DNA of 64,000 nt from Paraburkholderia sp. (lineage in GTDB: Bacteria > Pseudomonadota > Gammaproteobacteria > Burkholderiales > Burkholderiaceae), in assembly GCF_028283785.1 (NCBI RefSeq), contig NZ_JAPWKB010000008.1, positions 124,001 to 188,000 on the forward strand, written 5' to 3'. Position 1 is the stretch's first letter. Each line of letters starts with the position of its first letter. A model generated the notes under the pieces. The model made no database searches. It was not told where the DNA came from and saw nothing but the letters and a program-made list of their open reading frames with translations. Position numbers and translations under genes: made by a program. Shown here in pieces: positions 17,689 through 27,538 of the stretch.

Positions 17689-19469
17689 GAATGGACCCGT
17701 TGAGTGCCGTGGTGATTGCTATCGTTTTGATTGGGTCGGGGCGCGCCGCGCACAGCGGGCACCGCTGCGATCAACTGGCGTGTGTACGCGTGCTGCGGGC
17801 GTGACCAGAGCGAGCGGTGGTCGCCCGCTTCGACGATGCGCCCTTCGTGCATTACCAGCACCCGGTCGGCGATATAGCGGACCACGGCCAGGTCATGCGA
17901 GATGAACAGGTACGACAGACCCAGTTCGCGCTTCAGTTCGACCAGCAGGTTCAGCACTTGCGCGCGGACCGACACGTCGAGCGCGGACACCGGCTCGTCG
18001 CAGATCAGTAAGGACGGGCGCAGCACGAGCGCACGGGCAATGCCGATCCGCTGCCGCTGCCCACCGGAGAATTCGTGCGCATAGCGGTGTAGCGCATTGG
18101 CCTGCAAGCCGACGCATTCGAGCACGTCGCGAATCCGGTGCGCGCGCTCGTCGGCATCGTGAACGTCGTGGACACGCAGTGCGGCGTCGAGCATCGCGTG
18201 CACGGTGTGCCGTGGATTGAGCGAGCCGAACGGGTCCTGGAACACCATTTGCGCGGTACGGCGCATGGTCCGCAGGCCGTTGCCATGCAGTTGCGTGATA
18301 TCGATGCCGTCGAGCTCGATCGTGCCCGCCGTGGCCGGATTCAGGCGCAGCAGCGTGCGGCTGAGCGTGGACTTGCCGCAACCGGATTCGCCGACCAGTC
18401 CCAGCGTTTCGCCGCGCGCGATATCGAGCGACACGCCATCGACGGCGCGTAGCGTGCGGCCGTTGCGCGTGTAGTGCATCTGCAGATCGCGCACGCGCAG
18501 CAACGGCGCACCGGCTGCGCGGGTCGCGTGTGCCGTCTGCGCCACCTGCGCGTTGCGTCGTGTTTTCAACATGTCGGGCGTGTCCGGCGCTGCGCTGATG
18601 CGCCGGTCGTGGCGAAGTGAAAACGTGACCCGTCCGGATGCTTCGTCGCGCTTCGCCCTGACTTCGGCGAGCCGCGAGTCGCGGTAATGCTGGTCGTGCG
18701 CAAGCGTCAGCGACGCGCCCAGCAAGCCCTGCGTATACGCGTGCCGGGGCGAGTCGAAGATCGCGTCGACGGGGCCTTCTTCGAGCTTCTCGCCGTCGTA
18801 CATCACCGCGACCCGATCCGCGATCTGACCGACCACGCCAAGATCGTGCGTAATCAGCAGCAAGGCCATCTGCATCTCGCGGCGCAGCGTGTCGAGCAAC
18901 GCGAGGATTTGCGCCTGGATGGTCACGTCGAGTGCCGTGGTCGGTTCGTCCGCGATCAGCAGACGCGGTTCGCAGGCGATCGCGATGGCGATCATCACGC
19001 GTTGCAGCTGTCCGCCGGACAGATGATGCGGAAAATCGTCGATGCGCCGGACGGCGTCCGGTATCTGTACGAGTTCGAGCAGTTCGATTGCCCGTTTGCG
19101 CGCGTCGCGGCGCGAGAGCGGGCGGTGTTGCAACAGGACTTCGGCAATCTGCCGTCCGATTGTCATCACCGGATTCAGCGAGGTCATCGGCTCCTGAAAG
19201 ATCATCGCCATGCCGCTGCCGCGTAGTGCGCGCCGCTGTGCGGGCCGGAGCGTCAGCGTATCGCGACCCTCGAAGTGGATCGCGCCGCTCACGTGTGCGG
19301 TGGACGGCAACAACCCCATGATCGCCATCGCGGTGGTGGACTTGCCGCAACCCGATTCGCCGACCAGCGCGAGCGCTTCGCCCGCAGCGAGATGCAAATC
19401 GAGCTTCTTCACGGCGGCCCGGCCGCCGAACGCGACGCCGACATCCTGCAGTCTCAGCAGCGAACTCAT
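17685..19469 (-). CDS. Fused dual ABC ATPase (DppD-DppF type)
   Basis: This 594-residue protein joins two ATPase domains that are separate in DppD and DppF. Each half has a Walker A motif (GESGCGKST), a signature (LSGGQLQRV and FSGGQRQRI) and a Walker B motif ([12 protein letters not shown] and [12 protein letters not shown]). The oligopeptide/dipeptide C-terminal extension after the first half is present. It energises the permeases encoded just upstream, and the start overlaps the DppC-like stop by ATGA. Upstream in-frame sequence belongs to the permease region and is not part of this gene. Confidence 0.93.
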   Translation of the reverse strand: MSSLLRLQDVGVAFGGRAAVKKLDLHLAAGEALALVGESGCGKSTTAMAIMGLLPSTAHVSGAIHFEGRDTLTLRPAQRRALRGSGMAMIFQEPMTSLNPVMTIGRQIAEVLLQHRPLSRRDARKRAIELLELVQIPDAVRRIDDFPHHLSGGQLQRVMIAIAIACEPRLLIADEPTTALDVTIQAQILALLDTLRREMQMALLLITHDLGVVGQIADRVAVMYDGEKLEEGPVDAIFDSPRHAYTQGLLGASLTLAHDQHYRDSRLAEVRAKRDEASGRVTFSLRHDRRISAAPDTPDMLKTRRNAQVAQTAHATRAAGAPLLRVRDLQMHYTRNGRTLRAVDGVSLDIARGETLGLVGESGCGKSTLSRTLLRLNPATAGTIELDGIDITQLHGNGLRTMRRTAQMVFQDPFGSLNPRHTVHAMLDAALRVHDVHDADERAHRIRDVLECVGLQANALHRYAHEFSGGQRQRIGIARALVLRPSLLICDEPVSALDVSVRAQVLNLLVELKRELGLSYLFISHDLAVVRYIADRVLVMHEGRIVEAGDHRSLWSRPQHAYTRQLIAAVPAVRGAPRPNQNDSNHHGTQRVHS

Positions 19470-20395
19470 CGACGCTCCCGCAGACGTGGATTGAACGCTT
19501 CGTTGAGGCCGTCGCCGAGCAGGTTCAGCGACAGGATCGTCACCACGAGCGCAGCGCCGGGAAACACGGTCAGATACCACGCGGTCCGCAACATCTGCCG
19601 GCCGTCCCCGATCATCGAACCCCAACTGACGCGGTTCGGGTCGCCCTGGCCGAGAAACGCGAGCGCCGATTCGGTCAATACCGCGCTGGCGACCATCACG
19701 GATGCCGTGACGATGATCGGCGGCAGCGCATTGGGCAGGACTTCGGAAAAGATGATCCGCGCCGGGCCGTAACCGAGACTGCGCGCTGCGGTGACGAATT
19801 CGCTCGTGACCAGCGAGCGGAATTCCGCTCGCACCAGCCGCGCGATGGTGGGCCACGACGTAACGCCGATCGCGAACGAAATCACCCATAGCGACGGCTG
19901 TCCGATGGTCACGATCACGATCACGAACAGAAATGAGGGGGTGGTCTGGAAGATCTCGGTGATGCGGCTCAGCAGCGCATCGACGCGTCCGCCGAAGAAA
20001 CCTGCGCAGGCGCCGATCAGCGTGCCGACCGTGACGCCCAGCAGCGCGGACAGCACGCCGATCGAAAGTGACGCGCGCGCGCCGTGCACGATCCCCGCCG
20101 CGACATCGCGACCGAGCGAATCCGTGCCGAGCCAGTGTTGCGGGTCGGTGAACGGCGCAGTCAACGGCGCGCTGACCATGTCGAGCGGATCGCCGGGAAA
20201 CAGGCGGTCGGCGAACAGCGCGGCCGTTACGATCGCCAGTAACAGCAGCGCGCCGACCAGCGCGAGCGGGTAGCGGCGCACGATGCGCCACGCCGTGCCG
20301 GCCACGATTCGCGACGTCGGCGGCTGGACATCGGCGGGCCGCGCAGCGGAAAGAGGCGCGGCAGCGGAAACAGAAACGGCTTGCGATGATTTCAT
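19466..20395 (-). CDS. ABC permease, DppC type
   Basis: This 309-residue membrane permease has a short cytoplasmic N-terminal region, the TDSLGRDVAAGIVHGARASL segment typical of DppC/OppC, about six hydrophobic segments and an EAA-like loop near the ARSLGYGPARI stretch. It pairs with the DppB-like gene upstream. The start at 20395 overlaps the DppB-like stop by ATGA, which fixes it among several in-frame options. Confidence 0.92.
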   Translation of the reverse strand: MKSSQAVSVSAAAPLSAARPADVQPPTSRIVAGTAWRIVRRYPLALVGALLLLAIVTAALFADRLFPGDPLDMVSAPLTAPFTDPQHWLGTDSLGRDVAAGIVHGARASLSIGVLSALLGVTVGTLIGACAGFFGGRVDALLSRITEIFQTTPSFLFVIVIVTIGQPSLWVISFAIGVTSWPTIARLVRAEFRSLVTSEFVTAARSLGYGPARIIFSEVLPNALPPIIVTASVMVASAVLTESALAFLGQGDPNRVSWGSMIGDGRQMLRTAWYLTVFPGAALVVTILSLNLLGDGLNEAFNPRLRERR

Positions 20396-21456
20396 GCGGT
20401 GCGGTCCTCGATGCGCGGATCGAGCCAGGCGTGCAGCAGATCGACCGCGATATTGGCGACGATCACCATGACCGACGCAAACAGCAGAATGCCGAGCAGG
20501 ACCGCGTAATCGCGACCTTGAACGGCGTCGAGCGCGAGCCGGCCCAGGCCGGGCCAACTGAACACGGTTTCGACCACGACTGCGCCGCCGAGCAGGTTGC
20601 CGAAGTGCATGCCCGCCACGGTGGTGATCGGCATCAGCGCATTGCGCAACACATGACGCAATGCGACGCCCAGCGGCGACAAACCCTTCGCGTGCGCGGT
20701 GCGCACATAGTCCTGACGCTGGACATCGAGCATGGCGGCGCGCGTCAGCCGCGCGTAGATCGCCACGAAAAAGCTCGCGAGCGTGGTCGCGGGCAGCGCC
20801 GCGTGACGCAGACGGTCGGCAAGCGCGTGCCAGCCGGTGAGCGTCTGGCCGAGCGTTGCGGAGCCGTCGCTCGGCAGCCAGCCGAGTTCGACGGAGAACA
20901 CGATCACTGCGACGAGCGCGATCCAGAATCCCGGAATCGAATACAGCGCGAGCGCGACGACCGACAGCAAGCGGTCGGGCCAGCGGTTCGCCCAATGGGC
21001 CATCACCGCGCCCAGCGCAACCCCGGCGAGCAGTGCGATGACCAGCGCGCTGATCATCAGGAACAGCGTGTCGGGAACGCGCGAGAGGATCAGATCCATC
21101 ACGGGCGCATTGAAGCGCACCGACGTGCCGAGGTCGAAGTGCGCGAGGTTGACGAGATAGCGCTCGAACTGCTGCCACGTCGTCATGTCGAGACCGAAGT
21201 GATGGCGCAACTGCGCCATCGTCTCAGCGGTTGCCGAACCCGCTTCACCGGCGATCACGTCGGCCGCGTCGCCCGGAACCAGCTTCATCAGCACGAAATT
21301 CAGCACGATGACGCCCGCCAGGGTCGGCACGGTGCGGCGCACCACACCCGACAGGCGCCGCAGCAGACGAAGCGGTTGTTGCAGGATGCGCTTGCCGCGG
21401 CGCTTCAGGACGTCGGACGGAGGCTCCGGCGCGTGGGCGGCCGGTTGCGTGCTCAT
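20392..21456 (-). CDS. ABC permease, DppB type
   Basis: This permease of about 354 residues carries the DppB landmarks LKLVPGDAADVIAGE-like (here KLVPGDAADVIAGEAGSA), the LRHHFGLD motif and the C-terminal VVVETVFSWPGLGRL. It has about six membrane segments. The start at 21456 gives an ATGA overlap with the upstream binding-protein gene and is preferred to a start four codons earlier. Confidence 0.92.
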   Translation of the reverse strand: MSTQPAAHAPEPPSDVLKRRGKRILQQPLRLLRRLSGVVRRTVPTLAGVIVLNFVLMKLVPGDAADVIAGEAGSATAETMAQLRHHFGLDMTTWQQFERYLVNLAHFDLGTSVRFNAPVMDLILSRVPDTLFLMISALVIALLAGVALGAVMAHWANRWPDRLLSVVALALYSIPGFWIALVAVIVFSVELGWLPSDGSATLGQTLTGWHALADRLRHAALPATTLASFFVAIYARLTRAAMLDVQRQDYVRTAHAKGLSPLGVALRHVLRNALMPITTVAGMHFGNLLGGAVVVETVFSWPGLGRLALDAVQGRDYAVLLGILLFASVMVIVANIAVDLLHAWLDPRIEDRTA

Positions 21457-23093
21457 CGCTGCACCCACGCGTCGGCAAAGCTCGACGCAGTGCCGTCGGG
21501 CGACACGGTGTGATCGTGCAATGCGCGGTTGTAGACGGTCACGTATTGCGGCGACGCCAGTGTCAGATCCGGCAATTCGCGTTCGACGATCCGCTGGATC
21601 TCGATGAATTCGCCCTTGCGGCGCGGTTCGTCGGTTTCCACGGCGGCCTGCGCGAACAGACGGTCGACGGAGGGATTGCTGTAGTGCGAACCGTTGGTAA
21701 ACGGGACGCCGGGCCGGAAACTGGTGCTGGTGTAAAGACGGGCGACGCCCACCGACGGATCGAACAGATTGCTCATGCCGTGCACGCTCATATCGAAGTT
21801 CCGGTCGGTGTAGATGCGTTTCAGATACGCGGGCAAATCCTGGCTGCGCACGGACAGCGCGATTCCAATTCGTTGCAGCGACGCGTGCAGATAGCTGCCG
21901 ATTCGCGTGTACGCGTCGTTGCCGGGGAACGGATCGATCACCAGCGCGAAGCGGATGCCGTCGGCCTGACGCGGAAAGCCGGCCGCATCGAGCAGCGCAT
22001 TCGCGCGTTTCAGATCGAACGGATACGGGCCCGGCTGCGTATCCGCATAAGGACCGGGGATGATCGGACCGGAGGTCGGATTGGCGTAGCCGTAATAGAT
22101 CACGTTGCGGACCACGTCGCGATCGACCGCCGACGCAATCGCTTGCCGCACCTCGAGATGCTTCAGGTACGGGTTATCCAGATTGAATTCGACCCGGACC
22201 ACGCCGGTTTCGAACGCATATCCGCGTGTTTCGAGGCCGAGCTTCGGATCGGTTTTGAGTCGCGCGAGATCGGACAGCGGTACAGGCGTTTCTCCGCCGA
22301 TATCCACCGAACCGTTTTCGAGCGCAATCGAGCGGGCCGACGAATCGCCGATGACCTTGACGATGATCCGGTCGAGATGCGGCTTGTCGTGGGCCCAGTA
22401 ATCGTCGTTGCGTGCGTATTCGATATAGCTGCCCCGCACCCATCGGACAAAGCGGAATGGACCGGTGCCGACCGGTGCGTCGTTGGCCGGATTGGTCAGC
22501 GGGTCGAGCCGGTCGTACAGATGCTTGGGGACGATCGGCGTTTCGGATGCGGAGAAGGCCTTGATCAGGTACGAGGTCGGTTGCGCGAGATGCAGCACGA
22601 CCGTGTACGGGTCGGGCGTGTCGATGCCGGTGAGGTTCGCGAAGGTCGAGCGCGCGCGTGGATGCACATTGCGCAACATCTGGAGCGACCACGCCACGTC
22701 TGCGGAAGTGAAAGGCTGGCCATCGTGCCACTTCACGTTGTGCCGCAAATGAAATGTGTAAGTGCGCCCGTCCGGACTGATCTCCCACGATGTCGCGAGC
22801 AAAGGGCGCGGCGTCAGGTCGAAATCGTAATCGAGCAGACCCTCGGTCACTTTCGCGCTGACCTGCATCACGCTGGTCGATGTGGTGGCCAGATTGACGA
22901 GGGTTGTCGGTTCGGGCGTCACGACCACGTTGAGCGTGCCGCCGGGCGTTTGCGCGTGGACTGCATGTGCGGCGAGCGTCAACGTGAGCGGCAGCGTCAA
23001 TGGCAGCGGCGCGGCCACGAGCGACACGAGAAAGGCGCCGACGCGGCGGCGCAACGACATCGGAATGAGGCGGTTCGGTGCGGCGATTGGCAT
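21453..23093 (-). CDS. ABC substrate-binding protein, family 5 (operon copy 1)
   Basis: This binding protein of up to 546 residues belongs to SBP_bac_5. A Sec-type signal is visible (RRRVGAFLVSLVAAPLPLTL ending near AVHAQ). An alternative start at 23060 (MSLRRRV) would give a more typical signal length. It is the first gene of the seven-gene minus-strand unit that runs to 13236. It is very similar to the frameshifted binding protein at 27539-29141, pointing to duplication inside the window. No ligand can be named; its setting suggests a sulfur- or amide-containing compound. Confidence 0.9.
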   Translation of the reverse strand: MPIAAPNRLIPMSLRRRVGAFLVSLVAAPLPLTLPLTLTLAAHAVHAQTPGGTLNVVVTPEPTTLVNLATTSTSVMQVSAKVTEGLLDYDFDLTPRPLLATSWEISPDGRTYTFHLRHNVKWHDGQPFTSADVAWSLQMLRNVHPRARSTFANLTGIDTPDPYTVVLHLAQPTSYLIKAFSASETPIVPKHLYDRLDPLTNPANDAPVGTGPFRFVRWVRGSYIEYARNDDYWAHDKPHLDRIIVKVIGDSSARSIALENGSVDIGGETPVPLSDLARLKTDPKLGLETRGYAFETGVVRVEFNLDNPYLKHLEVRQAIASAVDRDVVRNVIYYGYANPTSGPIIPGPYADTQPGPYPFDLKRANALLDAAGFPRQADGIRFALVIDPFPGNDAYTRIGSYLHASLQRIGIALSVRSQDLPAYLKRIYTDRNFDMSVHGMSNLFDPSVGVARLYTSTSFRPGVPFTNGSHYSNPSVDRLFAQAAVETDEPRRKGEFIEIQRIVERELPDLTLASPQYVTVYNRALHDHTVSPDGTASSFADAWVQR

Positions 23094-23168
23094 CGGGTTC
23101 GGGCGGAAATGAGCGTGAGGCGCCGTCAGCGGCGCAGGGGGAAACGGGAACGAAGGCCGGGAGACGAA

Positions 23169-24413
23169 CTAGTGCCGCAGTCCGGCCTCGCGCAGTAACG
23201 GAACGACGCGTTCGCCGAAAAACTGAAGGTCCGGCGCAAAGTCATAGAAGCTGACCTGAATGCCGTCGATGCCCGCGATATGCAACCGCCGGATGTAGTC
23301 GGCGATCTCTTCGGGCGAGCCCACCATCGACACATTGCCGCCGACCGCACGTTGCGCGACCTGCCCGCGTCCCGCCTGATCGCGCCACGCATGCGCATCG
23401 CTGTCGAAGCGATCGAAGCTGCCCTGCACGGCGTGCGCGATGATCGCGTCGCGATATGCATGCGCTTCCGCAGTCGTCTCGCGGCAAATCACCATCGGGT
23501 TGAGCAATGTCCGGATGGTTCGTCCGTGTGCGCGGGCAGCGGCCCTCACGCGCGCCGTGTGAGCCGGAAGCGACGCAATCGCGGTTTCAATTTCGGAGCC
23601 CGCCGGGCTCGTGATGAAAATAAAGTCGGAGTAACGCGCCGCGAAATCGATGCCGGCCTCCGAACCGGTCGCGTTGACCAGCAACGGGCGGCCGAAACGC
23701 GGCTTCGGCGTGACGAATGCGCCGTCGAGTTGCCAGCTGGAGAGTGCAGGTGCAAACGAGAAGTTCGCGTCCTGTGCCCATAACTGTTGCACGGCATCCA
23801 GAAACTCGGATGCGAGTTGATAGCGGCGGTCATGTTCGATACGCTGCCAGCCGAACATCTCGTGTTCGACCGCGCGATGACCCGTCACGACATTGATGCC
23901 CCAGCGTCCCTTCGACACGTGATCGAGCGTTGCGCAGAACTTCGCGAAATGCAGCGGATGCCACGGTCCGTACAGCACATGACTGGTTGCCACGAGAACG
24001 ATGCGTTCGGTAATGGCCGTCATCGCAGCCAGCGACATGAACGAGTCGAGCGCTTCGCCATTGAATACGCCGCCGTAACCGCCTTTCGGCAGCCATTGCG
24101 ACAGTGCGAACACCAGATCGAAGCCGAACTGTTCGGCCTGTTTGACCAGCGCCGCGTTGTAATCGAACGACCAGTCGGTGGTTCGCGGCAAATTGGACGC
24201 ACTCCAGCCGCCTGCCTGGATCGGCAGGAACAGGCCGAGGTTGAGCGGCTGCGCATTCAGTCGTGCAACCGGGCTATCCGGGTAGTCGGCGGGTGAGCGT
24301 ACAGGCACGAACGGCGACGACGTAAGCGTGCGTTCGAGCGGATGATCGACGGCGATGGATGCGGGCATGAGTTCGTTTTGAGGCCGCGTGTTTCGAGGAG
24401 CCGAGTAAATCAT
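23169..24413 (-). CDS. Luciferase-like flavin monooxygenase (SsuD/SfnG-like)
   Basis: This protein of up to 414 residues is a luciferase-like monooxygenase that needs reduced flavin from a partner reductase. Family landmarks are GLFLPIQAGGWS near the start, TERIVLVATSHVL, KGRWGINVVTGH and VSMVGSPEEIADYI near the end. This pattern matches alkanesulfonate (SsuD) and dimethylsulfone (SfnG) monooxygenases, which break C-S bonds to release sulfite or a sulfinate. An internal start at 24368 would drop 15 residues. The gene is 75 bases downstream of no partner reductase; it ends shortly before the binding-protein gene at 23093 on the same strand and may be cotranscribed with it. Confidence 0.85.
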   Translation of the reverse strand: MIYSAPRNTRPQNELMPASIAVDHPLERTLTSSPFVPVRSPADYPDSPVARLNAQPLNLGLFLPIQAGGWSASNLPRTTDWSFDYNAALVKQAEQFGFDLVFALSQWLPKGGYGGVFNGEALDSFMSLAAMTAITERIVLVATSHVLYGPWHPLHFAKFCATLDHVSKGRWGINVVTGHRAVEHEMFGWQRIEHDRRYQLASEFLDAVQQLWAQDANFSFAPALSSWQLDGAFVTPKPRFGRPLLVNATGSEAGIDFAARYSDFIFITSPAGSEIETAIASLPAHTARVRAAARAHGRTIRTLLNPMVICRETTAEAHAYRDAIIAHAVQGSFDRFDSDAHAWRDQAGRGQVAQRAVGGNVSMVGSPEEIADYIRRLHIAGIDGIQVSFYDFAPDLQFFGERVVPLLREAGLRH

Positions 24414-24542
24414 GGCGAACGCGTTCCAGCCAACGAATGAATCGTGCTAAGTATGTGTCGCGCAGACATTCGAATTTCATATCGCTGAGATACGAAACGC
24501 CGATAGATTATTCCGATGGTTTCCTAATCGTTTTAAATTGGT

Positions 24543-24570
24543 TTGTCCCGCACGGTGTTGAACTTATATC
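24543..24570 (+). promoter_or_regulatory. Candidate promoter of the rhodanese gene
   Basis: TTGTCC (24543-24548) and TATATC (24565-24570) lie 16 bases apart in the 200-base divergent region, 43 bases before the rhodanese start. The region is AT-rich compared with its surroundings. The match to the sigma-70 consensus is moderate. Confidence 0.4.
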
Positions 24571-24613
24571 TATGAATCTTTCACGCGGCTCGACCGTCAA
24601 CAAGGAGAGATTC

Positions 24614-25762
24614 ATGAGCATTCGCGAGATTCATCGTTCGACACTGCAAACGTGGTTGATTCAAGGTGGCCTGGCCGGCGTTCCCGAACTGGCCGTTCTG
24701 GATGTGCGCACCGAAGCGGAGTACGGCAAGGGCGAGCCGCTATTTGCGAAAAATGTGCCGGTGGCACGGCTCGAAGCCGACGCGCGCGATTTCGTGCCGC
24801 GTCGCTCGGTGCGCCTGGTGCTGGTGGATAACGGCGACGGGGCATCGGCCGAGGGTGCGGAGATTCTCGCGCGCCTCGGCTATAGCGATATTCACGTACT
24901 GACGGGCGGTGTGCCTGCGTGGACGGCAGCCGGCGTATCCGGCTTGCCGACTTTCGACATTCCCGGCAACGTGTTCGCGGGCAGTATCCGCGATCTGCGC
25001 GCGACACCGTCGATCGACGCGGTCGCGCTGCGCGCGCTACGCGACGAGGGCAAGGACGTCGTCGTGATCGATACCCGCACGCCGAAGGAGTTCGAGGAGT
25101 CGCATGTGCCCGGTGCCATCAATGCGCCCGGCGAAGAGATACTGCATCGCTTTGTCGATAACGTGCCGAATCCGGACACGTTCGTCGTCGTGTCGTGTGC
25201 GGGGTTGCCGCGCGCCATTATCGGCGCGCAGACGTTGATCGACGCGAAGGTTGCCAACCGGGTTGCGTTGCTCGAAGACGGCACGCTCGGCTGGACTCGG
25301 GCCAGTCTGGCGCTGGAGCACGGTGCGGCCTCGGCGCGTCCTCCGGTGAGTGCCGCATCGGCGGCATTCGGCGCGACGCACGCAGGCGAACTGGCCGCGC
25401 ACGCGGCGATTCCAGTGGTCGCGCGCGAGACGGTCGAAGCGTGGCTGGCGGATGGCGAAGTACGCACCACGTATCTGCTCGATGTGCGCTCCCGCGACGA
25501 GTATGACGCCGGACATCTTGCCGGATCGATCTCGTCGCCGGGCGGCCAGTTACTCGGCGTCACGCATCGCACGCTCGCGACGCGCGGTGCGCGGGTCGTA
25601 CTGATCGACGACGACGGCACACGCGCGTTGACGACCGCGTACTGGCTGCAGCATCGCGGTTGGGACGTGCATGTGTTGAACGGTGCGCTGCCGGGTTCGG
25701 TACACAGCCGCGCGGCCAGCGATTCGCAATCGGCATCACAGTTATTCGAACTGCAGAATTGA
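24614..25762 (+). CDS. Triple-domain rhodanese-like protein
   Basis: This 382-residue protein has three rhodanese-like domains, each beginning with an ELAVLDVRT, DVVVIDTRT or YLLDVRS strand and an EF/EY motif. The active-site position is Asp in domain 1 (VLVDNGDG), Cys195 in domain 2 (VVVSCAGLPRA) and Asp in domain 3 (VLIDDDGT). Only the middle domain can therefore carry a persulfide; the others may be structural. Rhodaneses transfer sulfane sulfur to thiols or cyanide. AAGGAG lies ten bases before the chosen ATG. It is divergent from the SsuD-like gene, supporting a role in sulfur handling. Confidence 0.88.
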   Translation: MSIREIHRSTLQTWLIQGGLAGVPELAVLDVRTEAEYGKGEPLFAKNVPVARLEADARDFVPRRSVRLVLVDNGDGASAEGAEILARLGYSDIHVLTGGVPAWTAAGVSGLPTFDIPGNVFAGSIRDLRATPSIDAVALRALRDEGKDVVVIDTRTPKEFEESHVPGAINAPGEEILHRFVDNVPNPDTFVVVSCAGLPRAIIGAQTLIDAKVANRVALLEDGTLGWTRASLALEHGAASARPPVSAASAAFGATHAGELAAHAAIPVVARETVEAWLADGEVRTTYLLDVRSRDEYDAGHLAGSISSPGGQLLGVTHRTLATRGARVVLIDDDGTRALTTAYWLQHRGWDVHVLNGALPGSVHSRAASDSQSASQLFELQN

Positions 25763-25828
25763 AGCGGAAACGGGCCTCTGGCAAGCTGAAACCCGGGCAA
25801 TGACCATCTGCTAACCGAGGCCTTCATC

Positions 25829-26413
25829 ATGTTGATCAAACAGTACGAACATCGCTTGCCGTCCGATTACGACATCGCGCAGATCAGGCTGCGCGGACGG
25901 TCGCGCGGCGTGGTCTGGGACGATGCGCAAGGACTCGCGTTCAAGGCTTTCGCATTGCGTGAACGCGGTTTGAACGGTGCGCCGCATCATGCGTACACAT
26001 CGATCTATTTGTGGCTTAGCGAGAATGCGGCCGCGGATTTCGTCACGGGCCCGCGCTTCAAACCGGTAATCGAATCGTTTGGACGACCGGAGATCCGGAC
26101 CTGGCTGCCCATCGCAGTGCAACCTGGCGACGTGAACCGGACGGCGCTGTCGATTTATCGCGAGGAACTGCCAATCGACGAAGCCGCCGACCTCACCGCG
26201 CTGCGGCACGCGGAAACGGCGCGCAGTGCCGATCTCGCGAAGCGGCCGGATACGATTGTGTCGGTGGTCGGGATCGACGTGTCGGCGTGGCAGCTGGCCC
26301 GTTTCACGGTCAGCGCGGCGCCGCTTCGCGAGCCCGAAACCGGGATCGGATATGAAATTGCCTATCTGGCTTCGCCCGGGTTGAAGCAGGGATTGCCACG
26401 CGCGGCAGGGTGA
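25829..26413 (+). CDS. DUF4865-family protein
   Basis: This 194-residue cytoplasmic protein matches the pattern of the uncharacterised DUF4865 family: MLIKQYEHRLPSDYD at the start and a WDDAQGLAFKAF segment. No catalytic motif is obvious. It follows the rhodanese gene by 66 bases on the same strand and has its own GAGG site, so the two may share a transcript. Function unknown. Confidence 0.7.
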   Translation: MLIKQYEHRLPSDYDIAQIRLRGRSRGVVWDDAQGLAFKAFALRERGLNGAPHHAYTSIYLWLSENAAADFVTGPRFKPVIESFGRPEIRTWLPIAVQPGDVNRTALSIYREELPIDEAADLTALRHAETARSADLAKRPDTIVSVVGIDVSAWQLARFTVSAAPLREPETGIGYEIAYLASPGLKQGLPRAAG

Positions 26414-26438
26414 CGATGGCGAGCGCGCGCGGCGGGTC

Positions 26439-26459
26439 GAGGCGGGTGGGTACCGCCTC
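26439..26459. terminator. Hairpin between convergent genes
   Basis: GAGGCGG (26439-26445) pairs perfectly with CCGCCTC (26453-26459) across a 7-base loop, midway between the convergent DUF4865 and aldo/keto reductase genes. A T-run is lacking. Confidence 0.4.
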
Positions 26460-26467
26460 CGGTTGCA

Positions 26468-27493
26468 CTAGCCGTGCGGCGCGGCATCGCGCGGGATGCG
26501 GCCGAAGAACGGATGGCCTGGATCGTTGAAACCGGGCGTCGAAGGATGGCCGCTCGCCACCAGCGCGTCGACGAACGACTCGTCTTCGGCGGTCAACGTG
26601 TAGCGCAGCGCCGGCAGATAGTCGTGCCATTGCGCTTCGGTACGGGGACCCGCGATCGTCGATGCAATGTAGCCGCTGTTCAGCACCCACGCGAGCGCGA
26701 ATTGTCCGGCAGACAGGCCGCGCGCGGCCGCGTGATCGCGCACCCGCCGCGCGAGCTCGATCGATTCGTCGCGCCATTCGGTCTGTTGCAGACGGCGATC
26801 GCTGCGTCCCGCTCGCGTGTCGGCGGAAGGCGTCGCGCCGGGTTCGTACTTGCCGGTGAGCACACCGCGCGCAAGCGGACTGTACGAGATCACGCCGAGC
26901 CCATACCGGTGAGCTGCCGTGAGCTGTTCGGTTTCGGCCTGGCGATTCGCGATGTTGTACAAAGGCTGGCTTGCGACCGGCGAATCGAGGCCCAATGCGC
27001 GTGCCGTATGGCTGAATTCGGCGATCTTCCACGCACGGTGATTCGACAGCCCGTAGTAACGCAATTTCCCGGCGCGGATCAGGTCGTTGAGCGCGCGAAC
27101 CGTTTCTTCGACCGGCGTGGCGTGATCTTCGCGATGCAGGTAAACCAGGTCGATGTAATCGGTGTTCAGTCTTTTTAGACTGGCTTCGACTGCCTGCACG
27201 ATGTGTTTGCGCGACGCGCCGTTTGCGTTGACGTCGCCGTCGCGAACGGGATTGCCGAACTTCGTCGCGAGCACCCAGCGGTCGCGCTCTGCCGCGATCG
27301 CGCGACCGACCACCCGCTCGGATTCGCCACGCGCGTAGACGTCGGCCGTATCGATCGAATTGACGCCCTGTTCGCGCGCGAGATCGATGATGCGTGCAGC
27401 CGTGGTCGCATCGGTCGGTCCGCCGAACATCATCGTGCCGAGCGTCAAGGTCGACACCGCGATGCCGCTGTGACCGAGTTGTCTGGTTTCCAT
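26468..27493 (-). CDS. Aldo/keto reductase
   Basis: This 341-residue NADPH-dependent oxidoreductase has the TIM-barrel tetrad: Asp and Tyr in SIDTADVYARGESE, Lys in ATKFGN and His in YLHRED. The GLSNHRAWKIAEF and SPLARGVLTGKY segments are typical of the AKR branch that includes YghZ/YajO. It would reduce an aldehyde or ketone. It is 45 bases downstream of the frameshifted binding-protein gene and probably part of a unit beginning with the desulfinase-like gene at 30261. Substrate unknown. Confidence 0.9.
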   Translation of the reverse strand: METRQLGHSGIAVSTLTLGTMMFGGPTDATTAARIIDLAREQGVNSIDTADVYARGESERVVGRAIAAERDRWVLATKFGNPVRDGDVNANGASRKHIVQAVEASLKRLNTDYIDLVYLHREDHATPVEETVRALNDLIRAGKLRYYGLSNHRAWKIAEFSHTARALGLDSPVASQPLYNIANRQAETEQLTAAHRYGLGVISYSPLARGVLTGKYEPGATPSADTRAGRSDRRLQQTEWRDESIELARRVRDHAAARGLSAGQFALAWVLNSGYIASTIAGPRTEAQWHDYLPALRYTLTAEDESFVDALVASGHPSTPGFNDPGHPFFGRIPRDAAPHG

Positions 27494-27538
27494 GATTCGT
27501 GTTGTCCGTAAGTCAGTTGAAGATGCGGGAATACAGGG

